Shown here piece after piece: positions 18,501-26,632 of a stretch of 64,000 nucleotides of DNA. The notes below the pieces were generated by a model, which saw nothing but the letters and a program-made list of their open reading frames with translations, had not been told where the DNA came from and did no database searches. Location of the stretch: the NCBI GenBank assembly GCA_002433485.1, contig DJIF01000092.1:26165-90164 (forward strand), in the 5' to 3' direction. The stretch's first letter is position 1. The number at the start of each line of letters is the position of its first letter. Made by a program: the position numbers and the translations under genes. This DNA is from Deltaproteobacteria bacterium UBA6601. GTDB lineage: Bacteria; Myxococcota_A; UBA796; UBA9615.

Positions 18501-19136
18501 CTGCAGGCAGCCAGTGCCGCTACAACAGCCTCAGCACCTTCAACGCCGACCCGACGCGGCATGGCACTACGGCGCCAACAACACGGGCCACGAACCAGCC
18601 GAACCGGGCTCGTTGCCCTGCCGCGGGCTCACCGCAGCGCCCCAACCGACGAGTTACTGCAACGAGTCGCCGAGTTGCCTGGGAGAGAGTCCGTCGCGGC
18701 AGGTGAGCAGGAAGGATTCATCACCACCGAGGCCATGCTGCCCAAAGCCCGCCGCACAGCAAACGCCGCAAAGGAGCGGCACATGAGGGCTGCCGTAGCA
18801 AGAGCCAGCACCGAGCCATCAAACACAGGCCGTTCAGCAGTGACGCCAGGTCCGGAGCGAACCCTGGTCGACAGCACCCAGCTGGAGAACCTGGTTCGCA
18901 AGGAGCTCACCACCCTGAGCGCCCCTCGTCCTGCGGTGGATGAAAGCGAGATCATCGCGCTGGCGCGTCAGGCTCTCGCCTCAGAGGCAAGCACAGGCGT
19001 CGCACGCAAGGGCACAGCAAAAGCAGCCGGGTCCGGCGGCAAAGATCAGAAGGACCTCGATGACCTGCTCCACCGCCTCATCCGGCGGATGCTGGTCGAA
19101 GAACAGATCGGCGGCGAGCGAAGCTTGAAGACTTAG
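15516..19136 (+). CDS. 1206-residue disordered Ser/Ala/Pro/Arg-rich protein with repeated S/T-P-x-A-R motif
   Basis: The frame has no earlier start after a TAG at 15492-15494. Most of the protein is low-complexity Ser, Ala, Pro, Thr and Arg. A short motif recurs at irregular spacing: SPMARAIQRS, TPLARALGK, SPLARSFARS, SPVARSLART, SPLARAFERA and TPAARALQRS. A second motif, PGRGF-x-x-AR, occurs twice. The last ~85 residues are different and helical: LENLVRKELTTL, IIALARQALASE and DLDDLLHRLIRRMLVEEQ. I recall similar C-terminal helices in large proteins of CIS loci, but this is from memory. Candidate roles are a tape-measure or cage-like scaffold, a multivalent binding platform, or a phosphorylated partner of the FHA proteins nearby. 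Composition causes long false ORFs on the opposite strand. Confidence 0.7.
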   Translation: MASAEQSSTDRLIARLERGGTEAARPLLSRLETRRQAGVISHPSGPSRGRANRSSYGSQSAVSNGMLDRLMRRTGLSARPNEFGLALSSLSSEFVAAVPPWLARSEEVPAGESPVRRKRSPASSPAPVIAGWGAVVGVPGSSPIARSRPGALSRASGISPPALSAPSYSEAGSVTTAPPAGPLRRSGTSPASPWSAAGSSPSSPWSAAGPSPAQRRATRGQPLSHTVASIQRSSAIGTALATSTAASSPRSAVRQSREQGSSREPGRGFRVARAAARLASTGIAWGPDLALPSAPLPSATPISAEQRSEPARTAAPATIALSRSTDTDAASRSAATGTPAKAPSATAPSATTETARRSAMAGPRTALSSSPMARAIQRSATRTEANLSARSSVGAARRASTLASTSLALAEPAPSAETTPTSAISTPLTRQSVAPEVARTAGIPSANRPVAGSTSSTATQRSAPTPLARALGKNSGLLASIQSRAASVETPLSNTQSGSLGHSTSPLARSFARSQPALPLPQPSPHGFISTAAASAPQAEAPLRRKGPAGQQQASPSSTAYRASTVPAKRPTSMPAASHRQAQIGPSSAAQAPPSSRALGRVGSATAATLATKKTRSLTTPLSGSPVARSLARTGSESGAGQAGLQRTRSLTASAQLGTLPALSRAAESPVGQAALALPMPLSSAAAAQSPAARTQAAPTARSQASSGSRAARSMEQTTGPTRPTAKVSKSSLASARSPLARAFERAGESASGAGFLTNKPTPQPQGVATPGTIARWSVGFDASLPSMQLKSTSEVEPQISGPGRGFTLARDAHRAAPRSVATTQHSSLPHSLTLSTPAPAARTPGPGAESSAPGRVTLQAPAPAQAGSVRRSASIRASSSTTAQAQGGSFAAASSSDYSAVRTALSRQPTGTPAARALQRSSNRWTVASAEPSTAQMSPAGLARKQFQSGPTLVAPKLQSAATEIDRHPDLDSAAAVSHSPGRTLRELPLLARSLQAASAATTASAPSTPTRRGMALRRQQHGPRTSRTGLVALPRAHRSAPTDELLQRVAELPGRESVAAGEQEGFITTEAMLPKARRTANAAKERHMRAAVARASTEPSNTGRSAVTPGPERTLVDSTQLENLVRKELTTLSAPRPAVDESEIIALARQALASEASTGVARKGTAKAAGSGGKDQKDLDDLLHRLIRRMLVEEQIGGERSLKT

Positions 19137-19178
19137 GATGAAAAACAGCGCTCGTAAGCAATGTAGCCCCCAGCGCCA

Positions 19179-22103
19179 TCACTTACAGCGGCCGTCCACC
19201 AGAGCATAGAGGGCGTCGAAACTGGGGGGCTTCATCTGCCAGCCGTCAACACCTAGATGCACAGTTATGGCTATGCAACTGGCAGGCTTTGATGCCCATG
19301 TGGGCGGAATGGGATAAGGCTGCTCCCTGCCCCTTGCCGCAGCGGCTTCCGGCGCGCTACCCAGATAGACAAAGCGCAACTCCGTGCCGCCTGGTTCAAA
19401 GGCTGCCTCGGTCCACCGACCAGAGTTGCCGCCATCGGCGCATTCAGGCTTTCCGCCCTTATCAGGCGAGAAGGTAGGCCGCATCTCACCCTGGCTGCTC
19501 AAGCGAGCTTGGCCATCCTGCGCTGAGCCATCCTCTCCGCGCAGCATGATGCAGACCCGATGACGAACACTACCGGTGGAGATCGAGCCCGAAAAATTCA
19601 ACTCAAGAATGAGCGGAGCGGCCGGGTTCTGCCCCGGCGGGAGAACCCGAATCGAGAAACCTTCCATGGAGTCCCCGCTAGCCTTCAGGACCTCGACGAC
19701 CGCGGCGTTCATGACCAACTCTCGCAGCTTCAAGCCCAGATCGACCTTGCCGTCGACGAAGCTGAGCCCCGCCACCTGTACCCCATGCAAGCGAGTGCCA
19801 GAGGGGTCAAGGAAATCCAGCTGCCAGGCGCCACTTGCATACTGTCCCCCCGAAACAGTCAGGGGCTCCGCAAATGCCTTGCGGCCCAGGTGAAAACCGA
19901 CCGCATGCTGCCCACCGACCCGGTGCCAGACCCAGACATCACCCACTGCGTCCGCAGCCACGACCTCCGCACCGGACGGGCTAACAGCTGCAGCCTGCTC
20001 TCCCTCCGCGAGTTCCCCTGCGGGCCTGGCCTGGAGCAAACGCGCACCAGAGATCTCGATCTGAACACTGCGTCGTAAGTAGGTCAGTTCATCGCTGGTC
20101 AACAACTCAGCGCCGTGAGGTGCCATAACGAGACTGACAGAAAACGGCGTGCCGTCGCCCCAGAAGGCTTCCCAACCGCCATGACTGCGTGGCATGGAGA
20201 AGCTGAAGTTGCGCCCCTCACCCCTGGCCTCCAGCCGCACCCGCGGTCGTCCAGAGCCCTCCTCAGGCACCCACCAGGCCACCGGCGACTCAATGGTGTG
20301 ATCGGTAAAGAACTCAAGGGTAGTCAGTTGCAGGAATTCAATGCGCTCTTCCATCCCCTCCAGAAACACTGGGGCGCAGAGTTCTGCTGAGCTCCAACCC
20401 TCACCACAGCCGACAATGGTGTACTCGTAGGGGTTGCCCTGAGGAACGAGATCTGCGTCGAGAAGCATGGCCGCCGGCTCCGCCGACTCTTCGGGCGGAG
20501 CAAAAGGGTCAGCCAGCTGAACAAACAAGAGAACCGCGACCAGAAACAGCAACACCGACATCAAGACCACAACCAGAGGCAGACCGCTGGTCTTGGTGGC
20601 ACCAACCTGAGTCTCGCTCTCCACGTCATCCCAGTTGATGGGACCCGTAAGGGCAGCGCCATCAGGGACGCTGTAACTGGAGACCGCATCCAGCTGCTCG
20701 CCGGTATGGATGATGTGCTCATCGCGCCGAGATTTTCGACCCGAAATCAGCACCTCCGGTGCCTTAAGGCAGGGCTCGATCTCAATCACAAAGGTGGGCT
20801 CTGAGATCGGCTCGTAGCGCTCGTTAGCGAGCATCTCCGAGGGAGCAATTGCCTGCAGCGAAGTAAGCGGAATGGGCTGAGATGACTTGTGCTGAGCGAA
20901 GACCTGAAACAGAAAGGTTTCTTCCTCGATCCCGGGGTATAGGACCAAGCCTACTTGAAAGGGCACCTTATCAAGGTCATAACCGAGCCGAGCCAGCAGC
21001 AGCGGCAGTCGAATGTTGTGGGCGAGCGGGTCATAGACATCCCCAACCTTGAACTGCTGAGGCGCTACTACTCGAACCAGACCGACGATCTTCTCTTCGC
21101 CGCTGGCCGGAAAGGTGCGCGCCATATAGCCAAGGGCCACCAGCAGCTCGGCCTCTTCTTTCTGGGTACTCGCACGATGCGCACCGATAAAGCGCACCCG
21201 CGTCACCACTACGTGGTTCTGCGCGTCCTGAGTACCGAGGAAGACACCCATCTGGTCCTCACCGGTCTCTACCACGCGGGCAGCCATCTGCTCCAGAATC
21301 GGCAACACCGGCCCTTCATTGACGTCCTCGCCCAGCTGCAGCCACTCGGCTGCTTCCCGACGAACCACACCAATCTGCTGCACCTCGTGCTCGACCACCG
21401 GAATCGCGGCCTGAGACGCCGAAGCAGCGGCAACGGCCTCGCCTTCTTCCACTCCCTCAGCCTCTAGGACTTGAAATCGCCACGGGAGCCGCCCCGACAC
21501 CTCCCTCCTGGGGATCGCCCCAAACAGCCTGACGCCGGCAAGCAACGGAGTGCCGCCATCGCGATTCACAAAAAATCCAACCGAGGTGTCCTCAGTGCCC
21601 ACTCGCGGGGCGAGCACCAGGGCAAACTGGTAGGGCCTATGAAAGTCCCGATGGGTAAGCAGATCGTATCGACTCAGGAACACCGCCATGTTGGGGTGGG
21701 TGTGATACCAACCAAGGAGCAGCAGTTCCTCACCGGCCTCCCGGCTCATCGCCTCCATCTGATCGATGAGATCGTCCCACACCGAGAATGTGAACTTAAA
21801 ATGAACTGGCGAGCTGTCTTCATCCCGCGCAATGGCGATGTGGGTAACCTTGATGGTCTCGTGGTCGGCGCTGCAGGTCCCCAGCAGGATGCCGGCCACC
21901 TCCTTGTCGGTAGCAATCGAGCGCTGTCCCTCAGACTGGAGGGTCAGCGCGACCTGCCAGTCCATGTAGAGGACTGGCATCTCCTGAGATATCTCAGATT
22001 CAGGAATGGCGCCGACGTAGTAATGGGCACCGGGAGCGACGAAATTTCCGGTGCCCCAACCGGTATCAGTCTCCATAAAGATGGGCTCGTCGGAGCTACT
22101 CAT
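19179..22103 (-). CDS. Membrane-anchored JAMM/JAB deubiquitinase-like peptidase with tandem MPN domains
   Basis: 974 residues from the ATG at 22103 (MSSSDEP). A longer frame reaches 22172, but its extra residues look non-coding. Residues ~45-200 are an MPN/JAB domain with the full JAMM zinc site: Glu68 in KEVAGILLG, His134 and His136 in YHTHPN, Ser144 and Asp147 (HxHx10D spacing exact). Residues ~255-400 look like a second MPN fold (DQMGVFLGT, KIVGLVRVV) lacking the Glu and the HxH pair, so probably inactive. A transmembrane helix lies at ~508-530, followed by ~440 residues outside the cytoplasm with beta-rich composition and several Cys. JAMM peptidases release ubiquitin-like proteins, and this one matches the E1/E2/Ubl cassette at 31-34 kb. 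It is divergent from the FHA-transglycosylase gene. Confidence 0.88.
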   Translation of the reverse strand: MSSSDEPIFMETDTGWGTGNFVAPGAHYYVGAIPESEISQEMPVLYMDWQVALTLQSEGQRSIATDKEVAGILLGTCSADHETIKVTHIAIARDEDSSPVHFKFTFSVWDDLIDQMEAMSREAGEELLLLGWYHTHPNMAVFLSRYDLLTHRDFHRPYQFALVLAPRVGTEDTSVGFFVNRDGGTPLLAGVRLFGAIPRREVSGRLPWRFQVLEAEGVEEGEAVAAASASQAAIPVVEHEVQQIGVVRREAAEWLQLGEDVNEGPVLPILEQMAARVVETGEDQMGVFLGTQDAQNHVVVTRVRFIGAHRASTQKEEAELLVALGYMARTFPASGEEKIVGLVRVVAPQQFKVGDVYDPLAHNIRLPLLLARLGYDLDKVPFQVGLVLYPGIEEETFLFQVFAQHKSSQPIPLTSLQAIAPSEMLANERYEPISEPTFVIEIEPCLKAPEVLISGRKSRRDEHIIHTGEQLDAVSSYSVPDGAALTGPINWDDVESETQVGATKTSGLPLVVVLMSVLLFLVAVLLFVQLADPFAPPEESAEPAAMLLDADLVPQGNPYEYTIVGCGEGWSSAELCAPVFLEGMEERIEFLQLTTLEFFTDHTIESPVAWWVPEEGSGRPRVRLEARGEGRNFSFSMPRSHGGWEAFWGDGTPFSVSLVMAPHGAELLTSDELTYLRRSVQIEISGARLLQARPAGELAEGEQAAAVSPSGAEVVAADAVGDVWVWHRVGGQHAVGFHLGRKAFAEPLTVSGGQYASGAWQLDFLDPSGTRLHGVQVAGLSFVDGKVDLGLKLRELVMNAAVVEVLKASGDSMEGFSIRVLPPGQNPAAPLILELNFSGSISTGSVRHRVCIMLRGEDGSAQDGQARLSSQGEMRPTFSPDKGGKPECADGGNSGRWTEAAFEPGGTELRFVYLGSAPEAAAARGREQPYPIPPTWASKPASCIAITVHLGVDGWQMKPPSFDALYALVDGRCK

Positions 22104-22269
22104 CAAAAGACCCTTAGGCGCGCTCGACTCTCTTCTTGGGGCTCCTGGTCGGCAGCGCGCTGCAATTGACAAGGTGCCTGGGATCTCTGAGACTTCTCCT
22201 TGATATCATGCTGTCTCGCGTCCCGACAAGACGCCATAGTCAGCTAGCCCGACTCCAGTTGAGATTTTC
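22104..22269. promoter_or_regulatory. Divergent intergenic region between the JAB and FHA-transglycosylase genes
   Basis: 166 bases separate the two divergent starts, so promoters for both are expected here. A consensus TTGACA hexamer is present on the plus strand at 22166-22171, but no good -10 box is found 16-18 bases after it. A shared regulator is plausible but I see no clear operator repeat. Confidence 0.35.
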
Positions 22270-23985
22270 ATGGATCGCATTCGCCTCACTTTGGTCAAGG
22301 ACGGCGACGATGTGCGGCCCTACGACTTTGACACGCAACGCATTCAGATCGGCGCCGATGCGGATCGCGGCGACAATCTTCTGATCGAGTTGCCGCCGCG
22401 CCTGCGCCACGTTCGGGCCCGGATTCTGCGCAGCTCCGATTACGTTGAGTTGGAAGTTCTGACCGGGCCGGTTTGGTTGCAGGGCAGCCGCATGGAAGGT
22501 GGCGATGTCGCCGAACTCAATGCTGGCGACCAGCTCATCTTCGGCACCCGTAAACCCCGCGGCGTTCGGATGCGCTTCGAGTACGCCACAGAAGAAGAAA
22601 TCGTCATGGACGACGTCGCCGACTGGAGCCTCTCGGCCTCGGCGCCGAAGCGCACCAAGTCTGCCGAAGACGACATGCTCTTCGAAGAGGAGATTGACGA
22701 ATATGAGGGGCTGAATCCCTACCAGAAGGTCCTCAAGTGGTACCGCAAGCAATACGCAAAGTTCGCCATCTGGCGCACCAAAGCTGCACGCATCAAGTAC
22801 TGGATCACAGTCGGCAAGATGATTGTGTCGAAGGCCGGCAAGCTCGCTGCTATGGGAGCTGGGATTCTTGCCATCGGTGGCGGCTACTGGATGCAGATTC
22901 AGGCCAAATTTGAGGCCCAGGAGGCCCAGGATCTCGCCGAAGAACAGATGCAGGCCTCGATGGAAGGCGAGAAGAACGCCATCAATGCCAGCCGGGAGCT
23001 GGAAGAGATGCTGCGACAGTGCGGCTGCGACAGTGCGCAGGGCTCAGATAAAGGCGCGATGTCGGTGGCCAATGCGGTGCTTACCCGCTTTGGCGAGCTC
23101 GACGAGACGGTCCAGCCAGAACGCAAGTACATGATGCCCGACAAAAAGCAGCGCTCACTGGCCAGCATCATCTCAGTGATGATGACTCGAGCCAGAAACA
23201 GCCGCAGCTCGCTCAACAACACCCTTGATCGGGTTTGCAGCCCGACCCGTGACAAGGAGCGCATGGATCTGGTTCAAGCCCAGGCTGCTCAATATGGAAT
23301 TCACGAGGCCTACGCCTTCATTCCCTTTGTCGAGTCCCTGTGGTGCGAATTGGCAGTGAGCTTTACCGGGCCGCGCGGGATGATGCAGTTCACCCGCGCA
23401 ACCGCCGAAGAAGCCTTCCGCAAGGTTGACGTGACCCAGTCCAAAATCCCCAACTACGACTGGACCGCTCACAACAGCTGGCTGCAGACCGCATCCAAGC
23501 CCTACAACGGCTACTACGGAATGCTGGCGAAGTGTCCCGAGAAGGTGAAGTTGGACTACAAACGGAAATTCTACTCCAGCACCCCGCCCAATCCCGAATA
23601 CGGCAGGCGTCTCGACCCGGCAGACCCACGGACCGACTGGGAGTGGTCGACCAAAGCCGCGTTCTCCTGGCTGGAGACACTGGACCGGTTCTACCGGGAC
23701 AAGGGCTTCACCGACCTCAACGCCATCATGCTGGCGATGACCGCTTACAACCAGGGGCGTGGTGAGGTGCAGACCTGGATTAAGCGGGCCATGAACCTCT
23801 ACAGCGTCAAGAATGAGGCGGCGCTGACCTATGCCCAGGTGCACGCTGGAGGGCTGGCCAAAGAGATTGAGACCAAAACCAAAGAGAAGCGCCGCCAGAT
23901 CAAAGAGGGTCGCGACTACGCGCCCAAAGTAATGGGCTACTACCTGTACGCAGCGGAGAAACTCGACGCCCGCGGGTGTCGCTAA
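22270..23985 (+). CDS. FHA domain - transmembrane - lytic transglycosylase (SLT) fusion
   Basis: 571 residues. The N-terminal ~105 residues are FHA-like (QIGADADRGDNLLIELP, HVRARIL, ELNAGDQLIFG). An acidic linker and a basic helix precede a transmembrane segment at ~197-217 (KLAAMGAGILAIGGGYWM). The periplasmic part ends in an SLT (GH23) domain: catalytic Glu in FIPFVES, then GPRGMMQFT and, later, MTAYNQGRGEV, the three hallmark motifs of the family. Lytic transglycosylases cut peptidoglycan so that large machines can cross the wall. Fusion to a cytoplasmic FHA domain suggests recruitment to a phosphorylated or FHA-bound partner at the inner membrane. Its position opposite the JAB gene and beside the CIS-accessory operon suggests it opens the wall for the injection machine. 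Confidence 0.88.
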   Translation: MDRIRLTLVKDGDDVRPYDFDTQRIQIGADADRGDNLLIELPPRLRHVRARILRSSDYVELEVLTGPVWLQGSRMEGGDVAELNAGDQLIFGTRKPRGVRMRFEYATEEEIVMDDVADWSLSASAPKRTKSAEDDMLFEEEIDEYEGLNPYQKVLKWYRKQYAKFAIWRTKAARIKYWITVGKMIVSKAGKLAAMGAGILAIGGGYWMQIQAKFEAQEAQDLAEEQMQASMEGEKNAINASRELEEMLRQCGCDSAQGSDKGAMSVANAVLTRFGELDETVQPERKYMMPDKKQRSLASIISVMMTRARNSRSSLNNTLDRVCSPTRDKERMDLVQAQAAQYGIHEAYAFIPFVESLWCELAVSFTGPRGMMQFTRATAEEAFRKVDVTQSKIPNYDWTAHNSWLQTASKPYNGYYGMLAKCPEKVKLDYKRKFYSSTPPNPEYGRRLDPADPRTDWEWSTKAAFSWLETLDRFYRDKGFTDLNAIMLAMTAYNQGRGEVQTWIKRAMNLYSVKNEAALTYAQVHAGGLAKEIETKTKEKRRQIKEGRDYAPKVMGYYLYAAEKLDARGCR

Positions 23986-24006
23986 GCCAGGCGCCGAAGG
24001 ACCAGC

Positions 24007-24774
24007 TCAGCCCTGGTGGACAAAGGCTAGGAAGTCGTCCGACCCACCTTCCGGGAAGAGCAACATTACGCCCATTCCCAGCTCTGCCGGTTCACCCTCG
24101 GCGCAACTCCAACGAACCTCTGCCTCAAGGGGAAACTCAACTCCAGTAACCGGGTGAATCACCGCAAAGTCGATGCGGGTACCCGGCGGAGAAGGCCGGG
24201 AGGTAGCGATAAACATGCCGCCTCGCGAGACATTGAGCGTGTATAAGGCCAGTAACTGGTCCCGGTCCCGCACCCGCAGCGGCAGACGGACACCGCGCCT
24301 AGGCTCCTTTTGATCGCGCCGGCTCAGCTGAATGGGTGCATCGCGGCGGTGCTCAGGCGCTTCGGGATCGCTCGGCAACTCTTGCGAGCTGACCCGAACC
24401 TTATCCAGATAACTGCCCCACTGGTCTCTGAGCGCCTCATCCATCAGAAAGAACCGCATGCCAATGCCAGGCACTCCGCCGACAAAGGCGGCCTCTTCCG
24501 ACAGGACCACGCGCTCTACCGTCGCCATTACCCGCAGGGCCCCCCCGGGAACCGAGGCTACGACCTGTACGAGTTCGCCCAGGGGCAGCTTGTCCATGCA
24601 CTCGGCAAAGACTCCCTCGGCGCTGACATTAACGACGACCCTGGGACGCTCCACCTCCTCATGACGAAGCAGCACATCGAGCTCCACCTCATAGCGAACA
24701 CAGTCCTCGGTGCCGTCATCAGGTGCAACCTGGATATTGCCGGTGCTGAGAAATTCGGATTCATCATCGACCAT
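24007..24774 (-). CDS. Tandem PilZ-domain protein
   Basis: 255 residues with two PilZ-like beta-barrels. The first (~25-115) has CVRYEVELDV, then VVNVSAEGVFAEC. The second (~155-250) has EPRRGVRLPLRV, then TLNVSRGGMFIATSRP. The RxxxR plus N-x-S-x-G-G pattern binds cyclic di-GMP. The second domain keeps it best, while the first has a partial motif (RYEV, NVSAEG). No membrane segment or output domain is attached, so it probably acts by binding a partner in response to c-di-GMP. It is monocistronic, convergent with the FHA-transglycosylase gene. Single-protein tandem PilZ arrangements are frequent in Myxococcota. Confidence 0.82.
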   Translation of the reverse strand: MVDDESEFLSTGNIQVAPDDGTEDCVRYEVELDVLLRHEEVERPRVVVNVSAEGVFAECMDKLPLGELVQVVASVPGGALRVMATVERVVLSEEAAFVGGVPGIGMRFFLMDEALRDQWGSYLDKVRVSSQELPSDPEAPEHRRDAPIQLSRRDQKEPRRGVRLPLRVRDRDQLLALYTLNVSRGGMFIATSRPSPPGTRIDFAVIHPVTGVEFPLEAEVRWSCAEGEPAELGMGVMLLFPEGGSDDFLAFVHQG

Positions 24775-24940
24775 TGCACATCACCCGCAGCCTAGTGGCC
24801 CAAATCGGCAACCAGGGCTGCGCATTTTTGCATGCCGGGACCGACTCTGCCTGCACCCCCCTTGATTCTCCTGCTGATGACCGGTAGACACGGTGCTGCC
24901 CAGCAGCCAGGGCCCCGCAGCTGAGAACAACGAGTACGAG

Positions 24941-25876
24941 ATGAGCACCATCCAGGTCGAGCAGTTATCAAGGGACTATGGACCGGTCCGGGCGGTGAAC
25001 TCCATCAGCTTTGTAGTGGAGGAAGGCGAGGTACTCGGATTTCTCGGCCCCAACGGTGCAGGGAAGACCACCACCATGCGGATGCTCACAGGTTCCCTGG
25101 GCCTGAGCGGCGGACGAATCGAGATCGCTGGCTTCGACATTGCCAGACAATCGCGCAAGGCCCGCCAACAGATCGGCTACCTGCCAGAGCGCCCCCCCCT
25201 CTACCCCTCCATGACGGTAGAGGACTATCTGGACTTTGCTGCCCGACTACGCGGGGTGCCGCCAAATCGGCGGGCAGAGGCGGTCACAAAGTCCCTGGTG
25301 CGAACTGATCTTGGCACGGTCAGAGGCCGGCTCATTCGACACCTGAGCAAGGGGTTCAAGCAGCGGGTCGGCATCGCTCAAGCCCTGGTTCACTCACCTC
25401 GCGTGCTGATTCTCGACGAGCCGACCTCTGGACTTGACCCGGCTCAGGTCGCGGACATCCGCGAACTGCTAGGTGAGCTTAAAGGGGAGCACACCGTGGT
25501 CCTGTCCACCCACATCCTCAGCGAAGTCGCAGCCACCTGCGATCGGGTCATTATCATCTCTCAGGGACACCTCATCGCTGCGGGCACGGAAGCTGACCTC
25601 CGCTCAACTCTGACCCGGTCTCAGCGCGTCGAATTGTTATTGGCCCGACCCAACTCAGCTACTGGCGAGACCTTGGCCAGCTTGGATGGTGTCATCGAGG
25701 TCGAGGAGCGCGCTGGTGGGAGCTTTCTGGTGACCACTCAAGGCGGCGATGTCCGCGAAGCCCTCAACGCGGCAGCTTCAGCCTTCGGCCTGCTGGAGAG
25801 CCGCCCCCATGGAGGGCTTGAGGAACTCTATCTTGAAGCGCTCAGCCAGAACGCAGCGGGAGAAACTGAGCGATGA
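24941..25876 (+). CDS. ABC transporter ATP-binding protein, GldA-like
   Basis: About 311 residues from the ATG at 24941 (MSTIQVEQLS). An upstream GTG at 24893 is in frame but adds non-conserved residues. Walker A is GPNGAGKTT (~36-44), the signature is LSKGFKQRVGIAQAL and Walker B is VLILDEPTSGLDP. The switch His is in VLSTHIL. The C-terminal ~90 residues are the usual extension of this exporter class. Its stop overlaps the next start (ATGA), and the order ATPase, ABC-2 permease, GldG-like protein is that of the GldA/GldF/GldG cluster described in gliding Bacteroidetes and widespread elsewhere. The exported substrate is unknown. Confidence 0.9.
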   Translation: MSTIQVEQLSRDYGPVRAVNSISFVVEEGEVLGFLGPNGAGKTTTMRMLTGSLGLSGGRIEIAGFDIARQSRKARQQIGYLPERPPLYPSMTVEDYLDFAARLRGVPPNRRAEAVTKSLVRTDLGTVRGRLIRHLSKGFKQRVGIAQALVHSPRVLILDEPTSGLDPAQVADIRELLGELKGEHTVVLSTHILSEVAATCDRVIIISQGHLIAAGTEADLRSTLTRSQRVELLLARPNSATGETLASLDGVIEVEERAGGSFLVTTQGGDVREALNAAASAFGLLESRPHGGLEELYLEALSQNAAGETER

Positions 25877-26631
25877 TGACCTTTCACGTGGCCCGGCGCG
25901 AGCTTCGTCACTACCTGCGCTCCCCATTCGCTTATCTGGTCGGCGCGGCTTTCCTGTTCATCGCCGGCGTATTCTTCGGGTTGATCCTGGACAACTACAT
26001 CCAGCTCAGCAGCAGCGCGCCCATGTACGGTGAGCAGGGCTTGACCATCACTCAAGGCATCATTGAGCCGCTCAGTTCCACCCTGGGCCTGATCCTCATT
26101 CTGTTCCTACCCACCTTAACCATGCGAGTGCTCGCCGAAGAACAGCGCAGCGGCTCCATGGCCCTGCTGTTAAGCGCACCCATCTCTTCCACCGAGATCG
26201 TGCTGGGCAAGTGGCTGGGGCTGATGACCTTTCTCCTGCTCCTACTGATGGTTGGCCTGGGCTACGTACCGCTGCTCCTATTCATCTATGGCGATGCGCC
26301 CCTGGCACCCCAGCTAAGCGCGCTGCTCGGCTTGGTGCTACTGGCTGGGGCCGGCTCGGCGGTAGGTGTGATGACCTCCTCTCTATCGGACCAGCAGATC
26401 GTAGCCGCAGTGCTGTCCTGGATGATTCTGCTCGGCGCCTGGATTCTCAGCTTTCTGGACAGCCTTGAGGGGCCCATGGGAGCCATCGGCGCCCACATCG
26501 GCCTGATGATTCACTATGAGAGCTTCGGTCAGGCCTTGATCCGCTCCAACGACATCGCCTACTTCGTCCTGGCGACGTCCTTCTCGCTATTCGTCGCAGT
26601 GCAGCGGGTCGAGAGCAACAGGTGGAGCTGA
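25873..26631 (+). CDS. ABC-2 type permease, GldF-like
   Basis: 252 residues, six hydrophobic segments (FAYLVGAAFLFIAGVFFGLIL, LGLILILFLPTLTM, GLMTFLLLLLMVGLGYVPLLLF, and others). The loop ITQGIIEPL and the strip RVLAEEQRSGSMALLLSAPIS are typical of GldF/NosY-type permeases. In this family that strip sits just after the second membrane segment and contacts the ATPase. The start overlaps the ATPase stop by four bases, and the next gene starts one base after its stop. It forms the membrane channel of the exporter with the flanking genes. Confidence 0.88.
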   Translation: MMTFHVARRELRHYLRSPFAYLVGAAFLFIAGVFFGLILDNYIQLSSSAPMYGEQGLTITQGIIEPLSSTLGLILILFLPTLTMRVLAEEQRSGSMALLLSAPISSTEIVLGKWLGLMTFLLLLLMVGLGYVPLLLFIYGDAPLAPQLSALLGLVLLAGAGSAVGVMTSSLSDQQIVAAVLSWMILLGAWILSFLDSLEGPMGAIGAHIGLMIHYESFGQALIRSNDIAYFVLATSFSLFVAVQRVESNRWS

Positions 26632-26632
26632 G

